Shown: positions 12,238 through 24,150 of the stretch, in pieces
Position numbering within the stretch: position 1 is the stretch's first letter
Layout: each line of letters begins with the position of its first letter
From: Condylostoma magnum
Lineage: Eukaryota > Ciliophora > Heterotrichea > Heterotrichida > Condylostomatidae
Assembly (NCBI GenBank): GCA_920105805.1
Contig: CAKKTI010000076.1
Location: 1 to 64,000 of the forward strand
Reading direction: 5' to 3'
DNA length: 64,000 bases
Made by a program: the position numbers and the translations under genes
The notes under the pieces: model-generated
The model's input: the letters and a program-made list of their open reading frames with translations, nothing else
Database searches by the model: none
What the model was told of the DNA's origin: nothing

Positions 12238-12621
12238 TAGCTCCAGACCCAACTAAGCAAGAAAAGCATGTTTTATCACCCTAGTTACAATTTATTTAAA
12301 AACATTCCTTATTATAATAGTTACTGATTTAAAATAGTTGATTTAATGTGTAATACTTTTTGATTTTATTTATTCTGTATTAATCAGAATTACTTACTGA
12401 TAATTATTATAAAAGTAGTTTATTTCTACAATACTATAATAACTTTATTGTTTCAAGAGTTTCAAGATTTAGTTAATCTACAAAAAAAGTACTGTATAAT
12501 TATTATATAATTATTATAACCTAAAAGTAGTAATATTCAATACTTCCTTTACTCTCTTACAATGACTTACATAGATTAATTTTATTTCTTTTACTAGTAA
12601 ATTGAACTCATAATATAATAA
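12238..12621. other. AT-rich intergenic stretch
   Basis: About 380 bp, very AT-rich with ATTATTATA-type runs. No convincing gene or RNA seen. It may contain the missing 5' end of the small gene at 12034. Confidence 0.4.
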
Positions 12622-12918
12622 ATGTTGCCTACTTTTATAGTATAAGAAGTTCTCCTAGATTTTATAAAGAATAATTACAGTTTATACACTCAAATTCGGA
12701 AATTTATAATTATCTTATAATTCTTTCACAGATTATAAACTTCAAAAATTAGATAAAAGATTTGTAGCAATGATTCTAAATGAAGGTTGTTCAATTAATA
12801 CTATAAAATCAATCTTATAGAACTATTATATAATTATAGACTATATTAAGTTGGGCATACAAACGTGAAATTTACTAAGATATAAATTAGCATTTCAATT
12901 GATTTTTGTATATTTTAA
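12622..12918 (+). CDS. possible small protein
   Basis: 98 codons starting MLPTFIVQEVLLDFIKNNYS, helical and fairly basic, to TAA 12916. It is surrounded by low-GC DNA and competes with other open frames on both strands, so support is composition only. Confidence 0.3.
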
Positions 12919-13002
12919 TCCTATATATTTCTACCATTTTCCTTAAATTATTGGTAAAACAGAATAAAATTGAATAATTATTAATAGCAAAAGCTAAATA
13001 AA

Positions 13003-13567
13003 CTACTGATTAATAATTCTATTACACTGGGGACAACACGGCTTTAATCTAGCCCAATTATCTATACACTCCATATGATACTAATGCTGGCATTATGGTA
13101 ATTAAACAACAACTCCTACATTTAAATATTCTAAACAGATAGCACAATTCTCATTGATTCTAGGATATTCTGCTATGTAATTTTAAAAATCAATCTAATC
13201 ATTTTCTTGCTATATCAAATTTTACTGTCTTTATCTTAATCTAATAATCTAATTATAGTTAAATGTTCTAATCCAATAAAAGATGTAAACAGATTACAAT
13301 GTACAGTATAATACAATAAAATCTATTATAAAATTAGGAAGCTGAATAAAATTTACACATTCCTCCTTCAACCCCTAAGAACAACTAAAAATCCCATAAA
13401 CACTCAATGGGAAAGATAATAAGTGTATGGTTACTCTAAAGCAATGTAATTATGTAATAGTGATTTTATGAAGGATTAAGTGATAGAGTCTAGAGAAGCA
13501 GGCTAAACTTGAAAATCCTATAATAAAGTACTACGGGTATATTGTGCAACTAATATCCTCTCATCAT
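13003..13567 (-). CDS. RING-H2 finger membrane protein (one 16-nt intron)
   Basis: 182 codons after removing an intron at 13210-13225. The N-terminal part has two or three hydrophobic segments (one near FYCIILYIVICLHLLL). The C-terminal RING-H2 is complete: CAICLEYL, LPQCQHQYHMECIDNW, CCPQC. By family it should be a membrane E3 ubiquitin ligase. The start is a double Met (MMRGYQLHN). The stop is TAG 13003. Without the intron the exon 1 and RING frames disagree by one base, so the intron is required. Confidence 0.8.
13210..13225 (-). other. 16-nt GT-AG spliceosomal intron
   Basis: On the minus strand it reads GTAAAATTTGATATAG. Removing it joins IKIKT to QENDQIDF in phase 0 and restores the RING frame. 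It matches the length of the introns at 38807-38822 and 51139-51154. Confidence 0.8.
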
Positions 13568-13714
13568 ACTACAGTTAGTGCTATTATCAAAATTATATTA
13601 ATAATAAAACTTGAATTTATAATCAATTAGCTAATCTGCATATTTCACTGTCAATATTTATTACCATTGATATTGTACCAATTTTTTTTAATTTTTAGTT
13701 ATTTAAATCTATTA

Positions 13715-14269
13715 CTATCCTTCAATTACTCGCTTCAATGCAAAAACTTATACTCCACAAATGACCATCAATGCCACAACTTTTATAACATTTGTATATA
13801 TAACATCCTATTCAGCCTCTTTTATTAAATCTCTGTGAACTTTTTCCCTTCTATCAAAAAACTACAAATTTCTTCTTACAGTCTCCATTTATCTACTTAC
13901 TTTGTCCAAATTTTCTTCTAAAGGTTTTAAATCCTTGTCTAGTATATCCTCATCTTCCTCATGCACATGAAACTCAAAACTTATATACTTCTTATATGTA
14001 TCTGTAGCCCTAAAGCACAGTTTATAATAACCTTAAGTGTGACTTATCTAAGTAAAACTTCCCTCACTTGATTTAGGTTTATTTTAATAGTGAATATATC
14101 CATCCGGTCCAAGCAATCTTACTATTATTCTGTCCTCATTTTTGCCTGAGGAGCTGTAACTACCATGGTATTCTTAATCTTGCTCTAATTGTAGTCCAAT
14201 ACACTACTCTACTTCACCTTAGATTTCAAAATACAGTGCATTTATTAATCCTATTAAAAGAAATATCAT
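13715..14269 (-). CDS. TMED: p24/TMED cargo receptor (EMP24/GP25L family)
   Basis: 184 codons: a signal peptide (MIFLLIGLINA), a GOLD domain with the usual disulfide cysteines (EQCIGLQL and YYKLCFRA), a heptad coiled coil (LDKVSRQMETVRRNLQFF) and one C-terminal TM helix with a short tail (FALKRVIEG). Length and order match the family, which cycles between ER and Golgi in COPI/COPII vesicles. The tail lacks an obvious dilysine signal. The ATG lies 1 nt after the tandem stops of the upstream gene. Confidence 0.9.
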
Positions 14270-14276
14270 TTTATTA

Positions 14277-15020
14277 CTAAATAAGCATATCCACTGCTCT
14301 GTTAATATCATCGTTGCAGTCTCTTAACACTTGTCTAATTTGAGTCAAGTTCCTTATTCCTAGTTCCATCAACTTCTTTTCATTTAGTGTTAAAGTTGGC
14401 TTTTATTTTCGTAGTTTTAACAAGGGATGCCAATGGTCGTAAGATTATTCGCATTTTTCACAGATATACAAATCACATTAAATACAGTTGTAGCATATTC
14501 CTACGATTGGTTAGACTTCGCATAAGATGCATTTAATGTCCTGATGGACAGTTTAATTTTACTACTTGGGAGAGTGCTAGATCTATGATGTCACAATTTC
14601 ACTTTATACCGCTTTTCTTATATAATCAATGAAATCTTGACTTTAAAGCAGCTGCTGATAATTTAGATCTTAAGCCTTTTGTCCTATAATTTCTATATTT
14701 CCTGTCTGATTTACCGACATATTCTGCTGCTTTGGTGCAACTTAACTGTCGTCAATCATAGAAAACTGCAATAATCCTTGATTATCATCATCTCCGGAAA
14801 CTTCTAGTTCAGAGTTATTTGAAACAATGAAATCAATGGCTTCATCGTATTCAATCTAAGTCTAAACTGTAATTACATCTCCATCTTCATCCCGATACCT
14901 CAGCATTATTTAGCTTATTGAAAATTAAGCCTATAGTAAATTCATAGCCTCTTCAATCTTAAGCGGGAAGTTTTCAATTTGTTTTGTTTCTCCTTAAAAG
15001 TTAATTTTTACTGTAGTCAT
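14277..15020 (-). CDS. p62/NBR1-like selective autophagy receptor (PB1-ZZ-UBA)
   Basis: 247 codons. Residues 1-75 form a PB1 domain (VKINFQGETKQI, then the acidic RYRDEDGDVITV loop). About residues 155-205 form a ZZ zinc finger (CILC, CYNCIQCDLYICEKC, then DHWHPLL). About 208-247 form a UBA domain (LMELGIRNLTQIRQVLRDCNDDINRAVDMLI). This order is that of SQSTM1/NBR1, which link ubiquitinated cargo to ATG8. I did not find a clear LIR motif. It ends TAG TAA TAA, and the p24 gene begins 1 nt later. Its ATG is 18 bp from that of the divergent gene at 15039. Confidence 0.85.
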
Positions 15021-15038
15021 TTTATTATAAGAATTTAA
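15021..15038. promoter_or_regulatory. 18-bp divergent start-to-start gap
   Basis: Only TTTATTATAAGAATTTAA separates the ATG of the p62-like gene (minus) from that of the CH-repeat gene (plus). It contains TTATAA, but both promoters cannot fit without entering coding sequence. Both starts are supported by N-terminal domains. Confidence 0.6.
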
Positions 15039-17279
15039 ATGGAAGAATTTTCTAAGCACAGAGGATAAATTGTAGATTTTACATAGAAGGATTAATTAGC
15101 AATTGACTGGATAAACACAATCAATATACCAAGTTGTGCACTTGTAAGTAGTTTTAAGGATTTAAAGGATGGGTTAGTATTGGCTGAAATTTTGGGTAGA
15201 AGGAAGCTTTTAAATATACTTCCGGGCATCAAGCGGAAAGTTTAAAAATAGGAAGATATAGAGTGGAATTGGAAAGTGATTACTAAAGAAGTTGGACTAG
15301 TGTGTAATTGCAGGAATATTGCGAGTGATTTAAGTGCTTTAAAGTAAGCTGTAAAGGAAGTGATTATGTTTTTAAAACCTGATCTATATGATGAGTAGAG
15401 CAAAATAGATAATTCATAAGCGTTTCTAAGTACGTAGATGAGTCCAAGGGTCAAATCAACTAGTTTTTTCAGTCCTTAAAAGACAATTTAAAATACTATG
15501 TTTAGTACTAGAGATTCTAAGGTACAATAAAGCTTAGTTTCATAGGAAAAGCGAGAAAAGGTGTAAGAATGGATAATGGAACTGCTTGGACTAGAGTCCT
15601 GTGATACATTAATCATAAATGTTTCAAAAGGGGCAATTTTAGGAGATATAATAAACAGACTATAAGGAAAGCATAAAACAATCTAAGGCATTAATTACCA
15701 CCCTAAAAACAAAACAGAAGCATTTATGAATATTAATAAAGTGTTAAACTACCTTAAAAAGTTCCCAAAATTCAAAAATGATTATATCTGGGATCCTAAT
15801 GAAATTTTGTAGGGAAACGAGGATTTTATTTACGGATTACTAAATGATATTAAAATGTTTTGAACAGTTGATAAGGGATCGGATATAGACTCCTTTCATT
15901 TTAATGTGATGCCTTACCAAGCAAGATAGGCTGATTTTACTTACAAAAAGCAGCAGTATGGCAATACTTAGACAAGCAGATAGTATTCTATGAATCGATC
16001 TAAAACACAAACTGAATTAAACCCTAAAAGTAAGAGCACTTTAAAACCTATTACAAAGACCTAAAAGAACATTGTTTTGCTATGAATTGACGCCTTGGGA
16101 TTATCTTCTAATAAAATAACAGATCAAAGCTCTCCTTTTAATCCTTTTACTAATGGAAGTTTACTATGCAATTTAGTAAGCTAGCTTTAATCTCAAAAGA
16201 TTCTGTTTTTCCCAAACCCTGCTAATAAAGATCAGGTAAAAGTAAATGTAGATAGAGCTTTAGACTCTTTAGTTCATTCAGCTGTTTATAACTAAATTAA
16301 CAGATTTAGGAATCTGTTGTATTCTAGCAGAATTGAAGCATTTTACAGAGTATATGACCACCTTAAGGAAGAATTTGGGAAATTAGGATAAAAGAATGAA
16401 ATTGTATAACAAAATTAAGAATATGTTGAAATAGAAGCGAAAAAGCTTGAAAGTTCAATAATTATATGGCTAAGAAACCTTAATATTATACCTAAATCGT
16501 TCAAATAGCTAGATGAGATTATAGAGGACATTAAAACTGGGGTTCTACTTTGCAAAATAATTGAACTGATGTACCCTAACAGTATAATAGAATATAACCC
16601 AAACCCTAAAAGCTATTACTCCTGTATAAACAACATTAGGAAATCGTTACTACAATTAAGAAAAGATCCTAAAATGTGCCATAGATACACATGAAAGGAG
16701 AAAGAAATATACTAAGGCGATAGAACTGTTATTCTAGGCTTATTAGAAGATCTTCACAAACTAGGAGATGGAATCTCCTCTTAATAATAACAAAACTCTC
16801 ATTATTTTGGCCAAAACTCCACAATCACTGCAATTTCTAGCCCAATTCTACCAGAACAGTAACAGAAACTGTTCTATATACCAAAAACACAACAAAAGCC
16901 TAAAAGGGACAAATCAGTTTGCTATATTTACGAATGATTTGACAGAATTGGACTGTTTTACCCTAAAAGCCTTAACCTAGAGGCAGATTTTATTCCATAA
17001 TTTCAATCAGGAGAATTGCTTCACAATATAATCTAAATTTTAGAAAGAGAGGAAATACGAGGAATCCATAAATCACCTAAAACCAAAGCAGCATGTTTGC
17101 ACAATGTGAAAAGGCTTATAAAACTAATTTCTACCAAGCCAGGATTTCCAGCACATAGTTCCTTTAGAGTAGAAGACATAGTAGACGGATATGGCCCCAG
17201 TATTAGAATTTTGCTATCAACCATAAAGCATATATACAGAAACAAGATTCCTATGGGCTCCCAACTACTAAGTAGGTAA
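15039..17279 (+). CDS. tandem calponin-homology repeat protein
   Basis: 746 codons in one uninterrupted frame. About five CH-like units can be seen by their first helix and following L-C/L-L core: LAIDWINTINIP (near residue 20), VQEWIMELLGL (near 185), IVLLWIDALGLSSNK (near 350), SIIIWLRNLNIIPKSF (near 475) and CYIYEWFDRIGLFYP (near 625), each followed by a GxLLxxI segment such as TGVLLCKIIELMYP. CH arrays bind actin or microtubules, and CH-only proteins of this size occur in ciliary and cortical structures. It ends in tandem TAATAA, 2 nt before the next gene. Confidence 0.75.
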
Positions 17280-17284
17280 TAAAA

Positions 17285-19693
17285 ATGTAATAGGGGCAAA
17301 GTATTGAAAATCTTAACTCTTTGATTGATTAAATAGACCTAAGACTTACCAGTGCAGTTAGATAAGCCAATATGCGAGATCCTAATGATTCCTCCAAAGT
17401 AAGGCTTATTAATATTCTACAGACCTCTATTAAAAGCTTATAATTGAACGGATCCCCAGTACTAGATTTCGATTTTTCAGACAGTGACGATGAAATAGAG
17501 AAATAAGACCAGTTTAATTCACCAGCTGACAAGAATTTGTTAAAGTTCTTAGCTTAGGAAATCAACAGCAAATTTCAATTGAATATGAGGGGACTTGACT
17601 AATACAACTTTGCCCAGGAGCTTTTTGACTAGATGAATAAGATCGTGGAAATCTCTATAGATGAGCTGCAGTACTTGGAACATAGAATTCATAATATAAT
17701 AAACTCAACTAAAAACGACAAGGTATGGTAGTTGAGTATAGGAGGATATCATCCTAGGATAAAGGTAAATAGTAAGTATGAGCCTTATGACTCTAAGTAA
17801 AGATTAGCTTCTGAGTTTTCTTAGATGTCACAGATCGATAGTTCAAGAAGTTTTATGAATGACTAGTCCTTCTATATGTGGCAGTAAATGGAGGGGGATA
17901 TTGAAAATGTATACCAGAAAGAGGATTAATTATTAAAGGAATTCGATAAATAACTGTAATCATCTATAATTCAAACATGCAAGTCCTCAGTTTTAGACTA
18001 TGATCTTATCCCCACGTAAACCTCTATGATGAATGATAGTTACTATACAGTAATATCTCCTGTAAATCGGGAAATTGAGAAAAGAGAGTATCTTAGAAGA
18101 AAAGAGGAAACATCTTAATTAAGAAGTGATTATGAGTGGCAGGTTTAGGACCTGCTAATGAAAAAACAAAGTATAAATGAAACTTTATCGAAATTAGCAG
18201 AGGAGAAGGAAGAAGTTGATGAGAAATTAAAAATCATTGAATTCCAGTAAGAGTAATTGGATATAAGAGAGCAATAATTAGATAAGTAAAGAGATGACTA
18301 CTTGGCTGATATGCGAGAGGTAAGATAAAAATAAGCTAGAATATACCAGTAATAAGAACAGCTAAGATCATAGGAAGAAAGAATTGATAGCAAGGCTTAT
18401 ATAATAAAGCAATTCAAAACTAAATTTTACAATAATCTTACAGGCTTAGTGAACAATGATGTCTCTGTATTCTAAGAAAAATCAGAAAAATCTGAATTAT
18501 AACAGCTCGAAGAGCAATTGCTAGACTTATAAACAAAAGACACTGGTAGATACTCATCAAGAGAGAGGCGTAATCATTCTTAAGGCATACGATAACTCCG
18601 TACTCAGATTTCAAAATTAAAACTGTCTCAAGTCTCAAAGGAGGCAAATGATGCAATAAACAAAGTAAAAATAGTACAAAATCTAGACTAATCCTTCGAA
18701 TAAGACTATTAAAGGTACTAAAGAAAGCGCAGTGTATCAAAAAGTAACGCCTCTCCTAACTCTTCATTTTCAGATGCTAAGCCTCCTTCTCAACTCTCAA
18801 CGCCTAGAATTTACCATAAAAATATACAAAATTCTGAAGGCAAAGTATTCAGGTTCCCTCAGAACGTAGGAAAAAGAGCATACAGTAGAACAAGATCACA
18901 AAATTTCACAGAATTACCCCCACAGTAATCCCCGAGACCTGAATCATGCGCAAGTCCGGCTAACATTCCTTCCCTTAAACTTACTAGAGCTACTACACCT
19001 AGGAAAAACTCTCAAAACTTTACAGAATTACAATAATCCCCAAGACCTGATTAGATAATGAGTCCTGCCAGTACTTCTAATAGAGTCACTACTCCTAGAG
19101 GCATGTCAAGCTCTGATAGAAACCTTCCTCCGGCTTATAGGCAAAGACTAACTCCAAGATCATAGTAAAATCTGTCTTTTCTAGACTTAGAAGACTCACT
19201 GGCTTAATAGATTAACCATTATATAGAATTAGATAAAAAGATCAAAGGCTAAGAGATTTTATTAGCGTAGGAAAGGAATCAAATCAATCAGTTAAAGAAA
19301 GAATTGTAAATAAGGAGGGAGTATGCTATGTAAGAAGGGGAAAAGTGGAAAAAGGCGTTAGAGTAGTTGGCTGAAAAGTAGTAATTATGACTGCAGTTGT
19401 GGAATCAAGCTAAGTTAAACGATTCTGAGCTTTTGTTAAGTGTTCAGAGAGATCATTAGGATTGGATTAAGGCGGCCAGTAGTATTAATCAGAAGGACTC
19501 TGTGCTAGCTAAAAGGGCTACTGATTTAAAAGTAGAAAAAACAAAGTTTGATGAGGAAAGGCGGCTAATGGCATAGAAGAATGATCTTTTTATGAAGTAA
19601 GAGGAAAAAATAAAGTAAGAGTAGGAAACTATACATCAGTTCAAAACTAGCATCCTGAACTTATTGCCTACTCTCAACTCTATAGTTAATTAG
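17285..19693 (+). CDS. long coiled-coil protein with S/P-rich repeat region
   Basis: 802 codons. It starts M-Q-Q with TAA TAG as codons 2 and 3. Residues about 280-420 and 640-800 are coiled coil (EEKEEVDEKLKII, RKEETSQLRSDY, EERRLMAQKNDLFMKQEE). Between them is a Ser/Pro/Thr-rich disordered region with a duplicated element. Immediately downstream of the CH-array gene, it may be a partner in the same cytoskeletal structure (inference). It ends TAG TAA at 19691-19696, with 35 nt from its TAG to the convergent stop. Confidence 0.7.
18896..19103 (+). repeat. duplicated ~100-bp coding repeat
   Basis: Two copies, about 18896-19002 and 19010-19103, encode S-Q-N-F-T-E-L, then a QQSPRP box, then SPA and finally TTPR. 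The second copy is slightly shorter. It lies in the disordered linker of the coiled-coil protein. SP and TP sites suggest proline-directed phosphorylation (inference). Confidence 0.6.
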
Positions 19694-19731
19694 TAAATGG
19701 AATTAATTATAAGCAGTTATAAAGAACTTTA

Positions 19732-20514
19732 TTATACTGGATTTCCTGATATCGGATCAATCTTTACTTCTATACAGTTTTCACTGCAATACCATTAAGT
19801 TTTGTATAATACTCCTTTTCTTTTGTCAAACTCTCTACCACACTCACAAATTAAGGTAAGGAATTAGACAGCTTACTTATAACAACTTTCACTGCAAACC
19901 AATTTATTTAAAACACTTATTGGGTTCTTTTTTATGTATTTATAGCAATTATAGCAATATTTTACTGTTGGCTCTGGCTATAGGAATTAAGCCAGGGTTT
20001 CTGATTGTGTTGGGCAGAATGTTTCATAGTGGCATTTCGGTGGAGTTTCCTCTCGCATTTTAGGATATAGAATTTTCTCTTCCTCCTCTACATGCTCATC
20101 AGGCTCAGGCTCAGGCATATCGTCATAGTTATTTATATCAATCTATTAACTTAGCTTATCTTTTATGTTTTTGATTAGCTTCAATCTATGCCCAAGAGGT
20201 ATTCCTAATTCCTAAAGATGCTACTCATTTAAATCTTACAGTAACTCAATTTCGTCAATTAAATTATCTTTGAAAGTATTATAATATTACTCTAATCCAC
20301 ACTCCTATAAGAATGTATAAAGCTTGGAAACTTAACTTGAGGTAGGCCTTGATGAATTTTATTAATAACTTTCTATTAAGTTTTCATACTTTTATTACTT
20401 TCTTGATTATGATTCAATTTTTTGCTTTAGTTCCTACAGCTTTTATTTCATTTTATTTGAATCTTCCTGCAGCGCTTATTATGCTGATTTCTTTTTTAAA
20501 ATTGATTTTGACAT
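19732..20514 (-). CDS. SAM-domain protein with Cys-rich C-terminus
   Basis: 260 codons. The N-terminus is a charged coiled coil (MSKSILKKKSAQQALQ). A SAM domain follows at about residues 70-130 (LYTFLQECGLEQYYNTF, then DLNEQHLQELGIPLGHRLKL). After an acidic linker, the C-terminal 100 residues hold Cys pairs (YCYNCYKY, CSESC, CECG, YCSENC) likely to bind zinc. It ends in tandem TAA TAA. The start is 6 bp from the divergent gene at 20521; an internal Met at about residue 22 is an alternative. Confidence 0.75.
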
Positions 20515-20520
20515 TTAATT
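20515..20520. promoter_or_regulatory. 6-bp divergent start-to-start gap
   Basis: TTAATT alone separates two divergent ATGs (20512-20514 minus, 20521-20523 plus). Either both promoters lie in coding sequence or one gene uses a later start. Confidence 0.45.
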
Positions 20521-21210
20521 ATGATAAGAATTATATACAGGAAATTTAGTAGTGAATTGCTTCTAGAATACAGGAACTTTTTTAATTCACTATAAGCCTT
20601 AGATAACAGCAGTTTAGCTGTCTAATATGAAACATCATTTTATCAAAAAGCTTTATTCTACTATGAATAAAATTTCAGAATTTTGGATGCTTAGTAATAA
20701 ATAGAAATAACTTAGATTCTACAGAACCTTTAAAACTACCATTTACCTATATGAAGATCGTTTGAGTATGTGTATGGAAGAACTTAAAAACCATACGAAT
20801 TGAATCAGTTTTAACTTGCTTAGCTAATGCAAACTACATCTCACTTGCCTTTCAAACTAATTGACTGCTAAGACATACTAGATAACTCAGAAGGCCCTTT
20901 AATAGACATACTATAAAATGTAGTTGAAGGTGATTAAGAAATAGATACTGGATGTTTGTCTACTTATATACACGTCATGTATCTAATGAATCATTGCAGT
21001 ACCAAATGCCAGTAAATGCTGCAGAGATGTTTACTGCTCAATTTTGACAGAATTTAAGACTCCTAATAATGCCTAAAAGTTCTTTAATCCCTCAACTACT
21101 TCAACCATCTACCTAAAGAATGTATCCAAAGCTTACTACAAAACCTACAATATCTTACACCCTCAGAACAAAGATCCCTTATCTCAATAATTCCCTCTCA
21201 TTTTAAATAA
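20521..21210 (+). CDS. all-helical protein, possibly mitochondrial
   Basis: 229 codons, starting MIRIIYRKFSSELLLEYRNF, which could be a mitochondrial presequence (basic, amphipathic). The rest is a string of helices with repeated L-x2-L-x4 spacing (EITQILQNLQNYHLP, KVLQSLNYFNHLPKECIQSLL), reminiscent of FASTK or RAP-type helical repeats. That resemblance is weak. The TAA at 21208 is followed after 1 nt by the channel ATG in another frame. Confidence 0.6.
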
Positions 21211-21211
21211 A

Positions 21212-24022
21212 ATGGCATAGTCAAAACAATCTCTTAAGTATATAGACCCTTTATCAAGTAACACAGATCTAGGGCACTATAATACACACACCCTTTTAAA
21301 ACTAGTATCATCCCCAATGTCTACAGACAATGTGGACTTAAGTTTGGGAAGTAATTAAAGTTACCCTACAGAAGAAGTACTGGACATTGCAGTAGAAAAC
21401 GTAGAAACGGAGTAAAAAACTAAATTAATAAGAATCACGAGAACATTTAGAACCAGATGAGATTTATTCACAATGCTGCTTGCATTGTACAACTGTTTTA
21501 CAGTTCCTTTGATAGTTTCCTTTCAGCCAACAGAATCAATTGAATTTCTGCTAATAAATTTAGTTATAGATATGCTCTTCTTGATTGATGTAGTACTTAA
21601 TTTCTTCACGACTTACATAAACGATAACGGAGACGAAATAATGGATATGAAAAAAATAGCTAAAAATTATCTAAAAGTCAATTTTTGATTAGACTTATTT
21701 GCAAGTCTTCCAGCAGATAATATTTTTGTTTTAATGAATCCAGACTCAGGCTCACATACAGAAATTTTGTAACTTTCAGATCTGTTGAAGCTTATAAGAA
21801 TTTTACGTCTTGGGAGGATTATCAGATTCACCAGAGCTAGAGATGATGTGAAAGCAACTTTAAAGCTTTTTTAATTAACTTTCTACCTGATTATGTGGGT
21901 TCATTTTACAGGATGTATTTGGCATATAGTAATAAGAGATGAGGACTGAGTACCTGTTCCTGATTTTCTTACTGGAACTACGGAATTTTACGAGTGGGAT
22001 CTATGAAATAAGTACTTTACATGCTTTTACACTGCAGTTTGATTGTTAGTTGGAGGTGAAGTAGGCCCAAGGGATGATATTCAAGCAGCTGTTGCATCGG
22101 TACTAATTGTAATAGGTGCATTGATAACAGCAGTACTATTTGGTGAAATGGCTGTGCTTATGGGAAATTTGAGTAAAAGACAGTAACAATTTTAAGAAAC
22201 TCTTGATATGGCATTGACTACTATGAGTAAATTAGAACTTCCGTAGGATTTGACTAATGAAATTCTGAATTATTTATCACAGACATAAGGCCAGTTTAAT
22301 TAGTAGGAAGAGTATAATTAATTCAAGACCTATATTTCACCTAATTTGTAGTAACAGGTAAGTGCTTATATTTACGACCCAATCATAAGTGAAAATGCTA
22401 TTTTAAGGAATGACTCCAATTTGACTAATGAAATTGTATACCATCTGACTAATAATTTTAGTAAGCCTGAAGACATAATTATAAAGGAGGGGAGTATGAC
22501 TAATTCTCTTTACTTTTTAGTAAACGGAGAGTGCTAGGTGTTTGTGACTGATAAAGCAAGGACCTAGTGCAGTGTTTGCTACTTGTATCCAGGATCTCAC
22601 TTTGGAGAAATTTCCCTTGTATACAATTCACCTCGAACTGCTACAGTGTAAGCTTTAGGATACTGCACAATAGGAGAACTTAATAAATCACATTATGAGG
22701 CTTTAAACATTCAATATCCTCATTTCAGAAGAAAACTGTAGCAATGTTCTAGTATTTATAAGGATCCTTGAAAAAGTTTCCTATTAAAAACGTTAAAATA
22801 AGCTGAGTATTTTCATTTCTTGGATAAATTTCTCCTAAAAGAACTAGTTTACTATATGAATATTATCAATGTGAGCAAAAATGAGTACTTGTTCTACCCA
22901 GGAGAAGCTGCTGAAAACTTGTATATTGTTGCCCATGGAGAACTAGAGCTTTCTATTACTATCAATGAAAAGCACTTACATATGCTTAAAAGATACTCAA
23001 ACTATACTGATATAGAAAGCTCTCCAAAAGTAAGTAAAAAGCATAATAGTATTGAAGATTTTGAGGATTATACCTTTGATATAGCAAAATGCTTTAGATT
23101 GAAGAGAAGAGCTTAGATAATTCCCCTTGTATCTGATGGGGATATAATAGGACACAAAACTATGGATGAAGGAATGCCTGAGTTTTCAACAGCTATTGGA
23201 GATTACCCATAAGAAATAGTCATTGCAAATTTAAAGCAAGGAACTTTGTTAAATCCATACTTACTTTTATTTTGGTAACGTCATCAATTATAATGCAAGG
23301 CTACGTAAAATACAGTTGTATATAATTTAAATAAAAGCTAAATTGAGGAGCTAATGAAAAAAAGTAACCAATTCAAACATTTTATATAGGATATAAGAGT
23401 ATAAGGTAGTGATAAAGTACTGTATTCAGAGTGCAATTGGAATATAGATTTCTATAATTTAGAATTGTTTGATATAGAGAAGCCTGTTTACCGCTTTAAA
23501 AAGGCTGTTGTTTCTGTAATATTGCATTTAAGAGACCTTAGGAATAAAGGAAGTGGGTAAATTGCATTATTAGTTCCAAAAATTCGAGCAATTGTGGCGT
23601 GTGAAGAAGCTGGAAATTACGAGCTTGCAGAAAAAGTAGCTAAGGGTAATATTCCTGTACATTATGTACAAGATGACGGTACATTAGATCCAGCAGCTGT
23701 AAATCCTTCTGATAATTCCGTTTTACCCAAAAGTCATCCAGTTATTCGTACTTTTACTGAAATAACATCTTGCTTAAATGCATAGGATGGTACAATAACA
23801 ATGAGATTAAATAAAATCGAGAATTAATTATAGGCTTAATAGAGCTAAATTGATACATTTGAGAACTAAATAGATAATATCGGAGATAAGTTATAAGCTC
23901 TTCTGGAAGTATTAGATCCACTTACTAAGTCAAAAGGAGAACAAAAAATTGATATAGAGAAAGTTTACAAGCAAGCAGATTGCAACAGAATCATGAGAGC
24001 TAAGTATAATCTAAATAATTAA
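21212..24022 (+). CDS. cyclic-nucleotide-gated-like cation channel, two CNBDs
   Basis: 936 codons. S1-S3 span about residues 85-170 (S3 NFWLDLFASLPADNIF, its Trp encoded by TGA). S4 has regularly spaced Arg (LLKLIRILRLGRIIRFTRAR). S5 is FYLIMWVHFTGCIWHIV, and S6 ends in FGEMAVLMGNL. The pore reads TAVWLLVGGEVGPRDD, lacking the K+ channel GYG filter. The C-linker and a first CNBD (FGEISLVYNSPRTATV, with the phosphate-binding Arg) are followed by a second CNBD-like barrel (YLFYPGEAAENLYIVAHGE). A paralogue lies at 51955-54645. It ends at TAA 24020. Confidence 0.88.
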
Positions 24023-24150
24023 TTAAGTAGCAATTCCTTATTATCCCTTTGTTACAAATGCAGCTTGATATACTAACTTTACCTATACATACCTCCCTTA
24101 ATGCACCAATTTTTCCTACTTTTACGAATATATATGGTTTATTATTAAAT

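Noticed and set aside
20349-20549. Plus-strand hydrophobic ORF with apparent TM segments
   Set aside because: It is antisense to the Lys/Gln-rich N-terminus of the SAM-domain gene and overlaps the start of the gene at 20521; antisense of Lys/Gln-rich coding looks hydrophobic.
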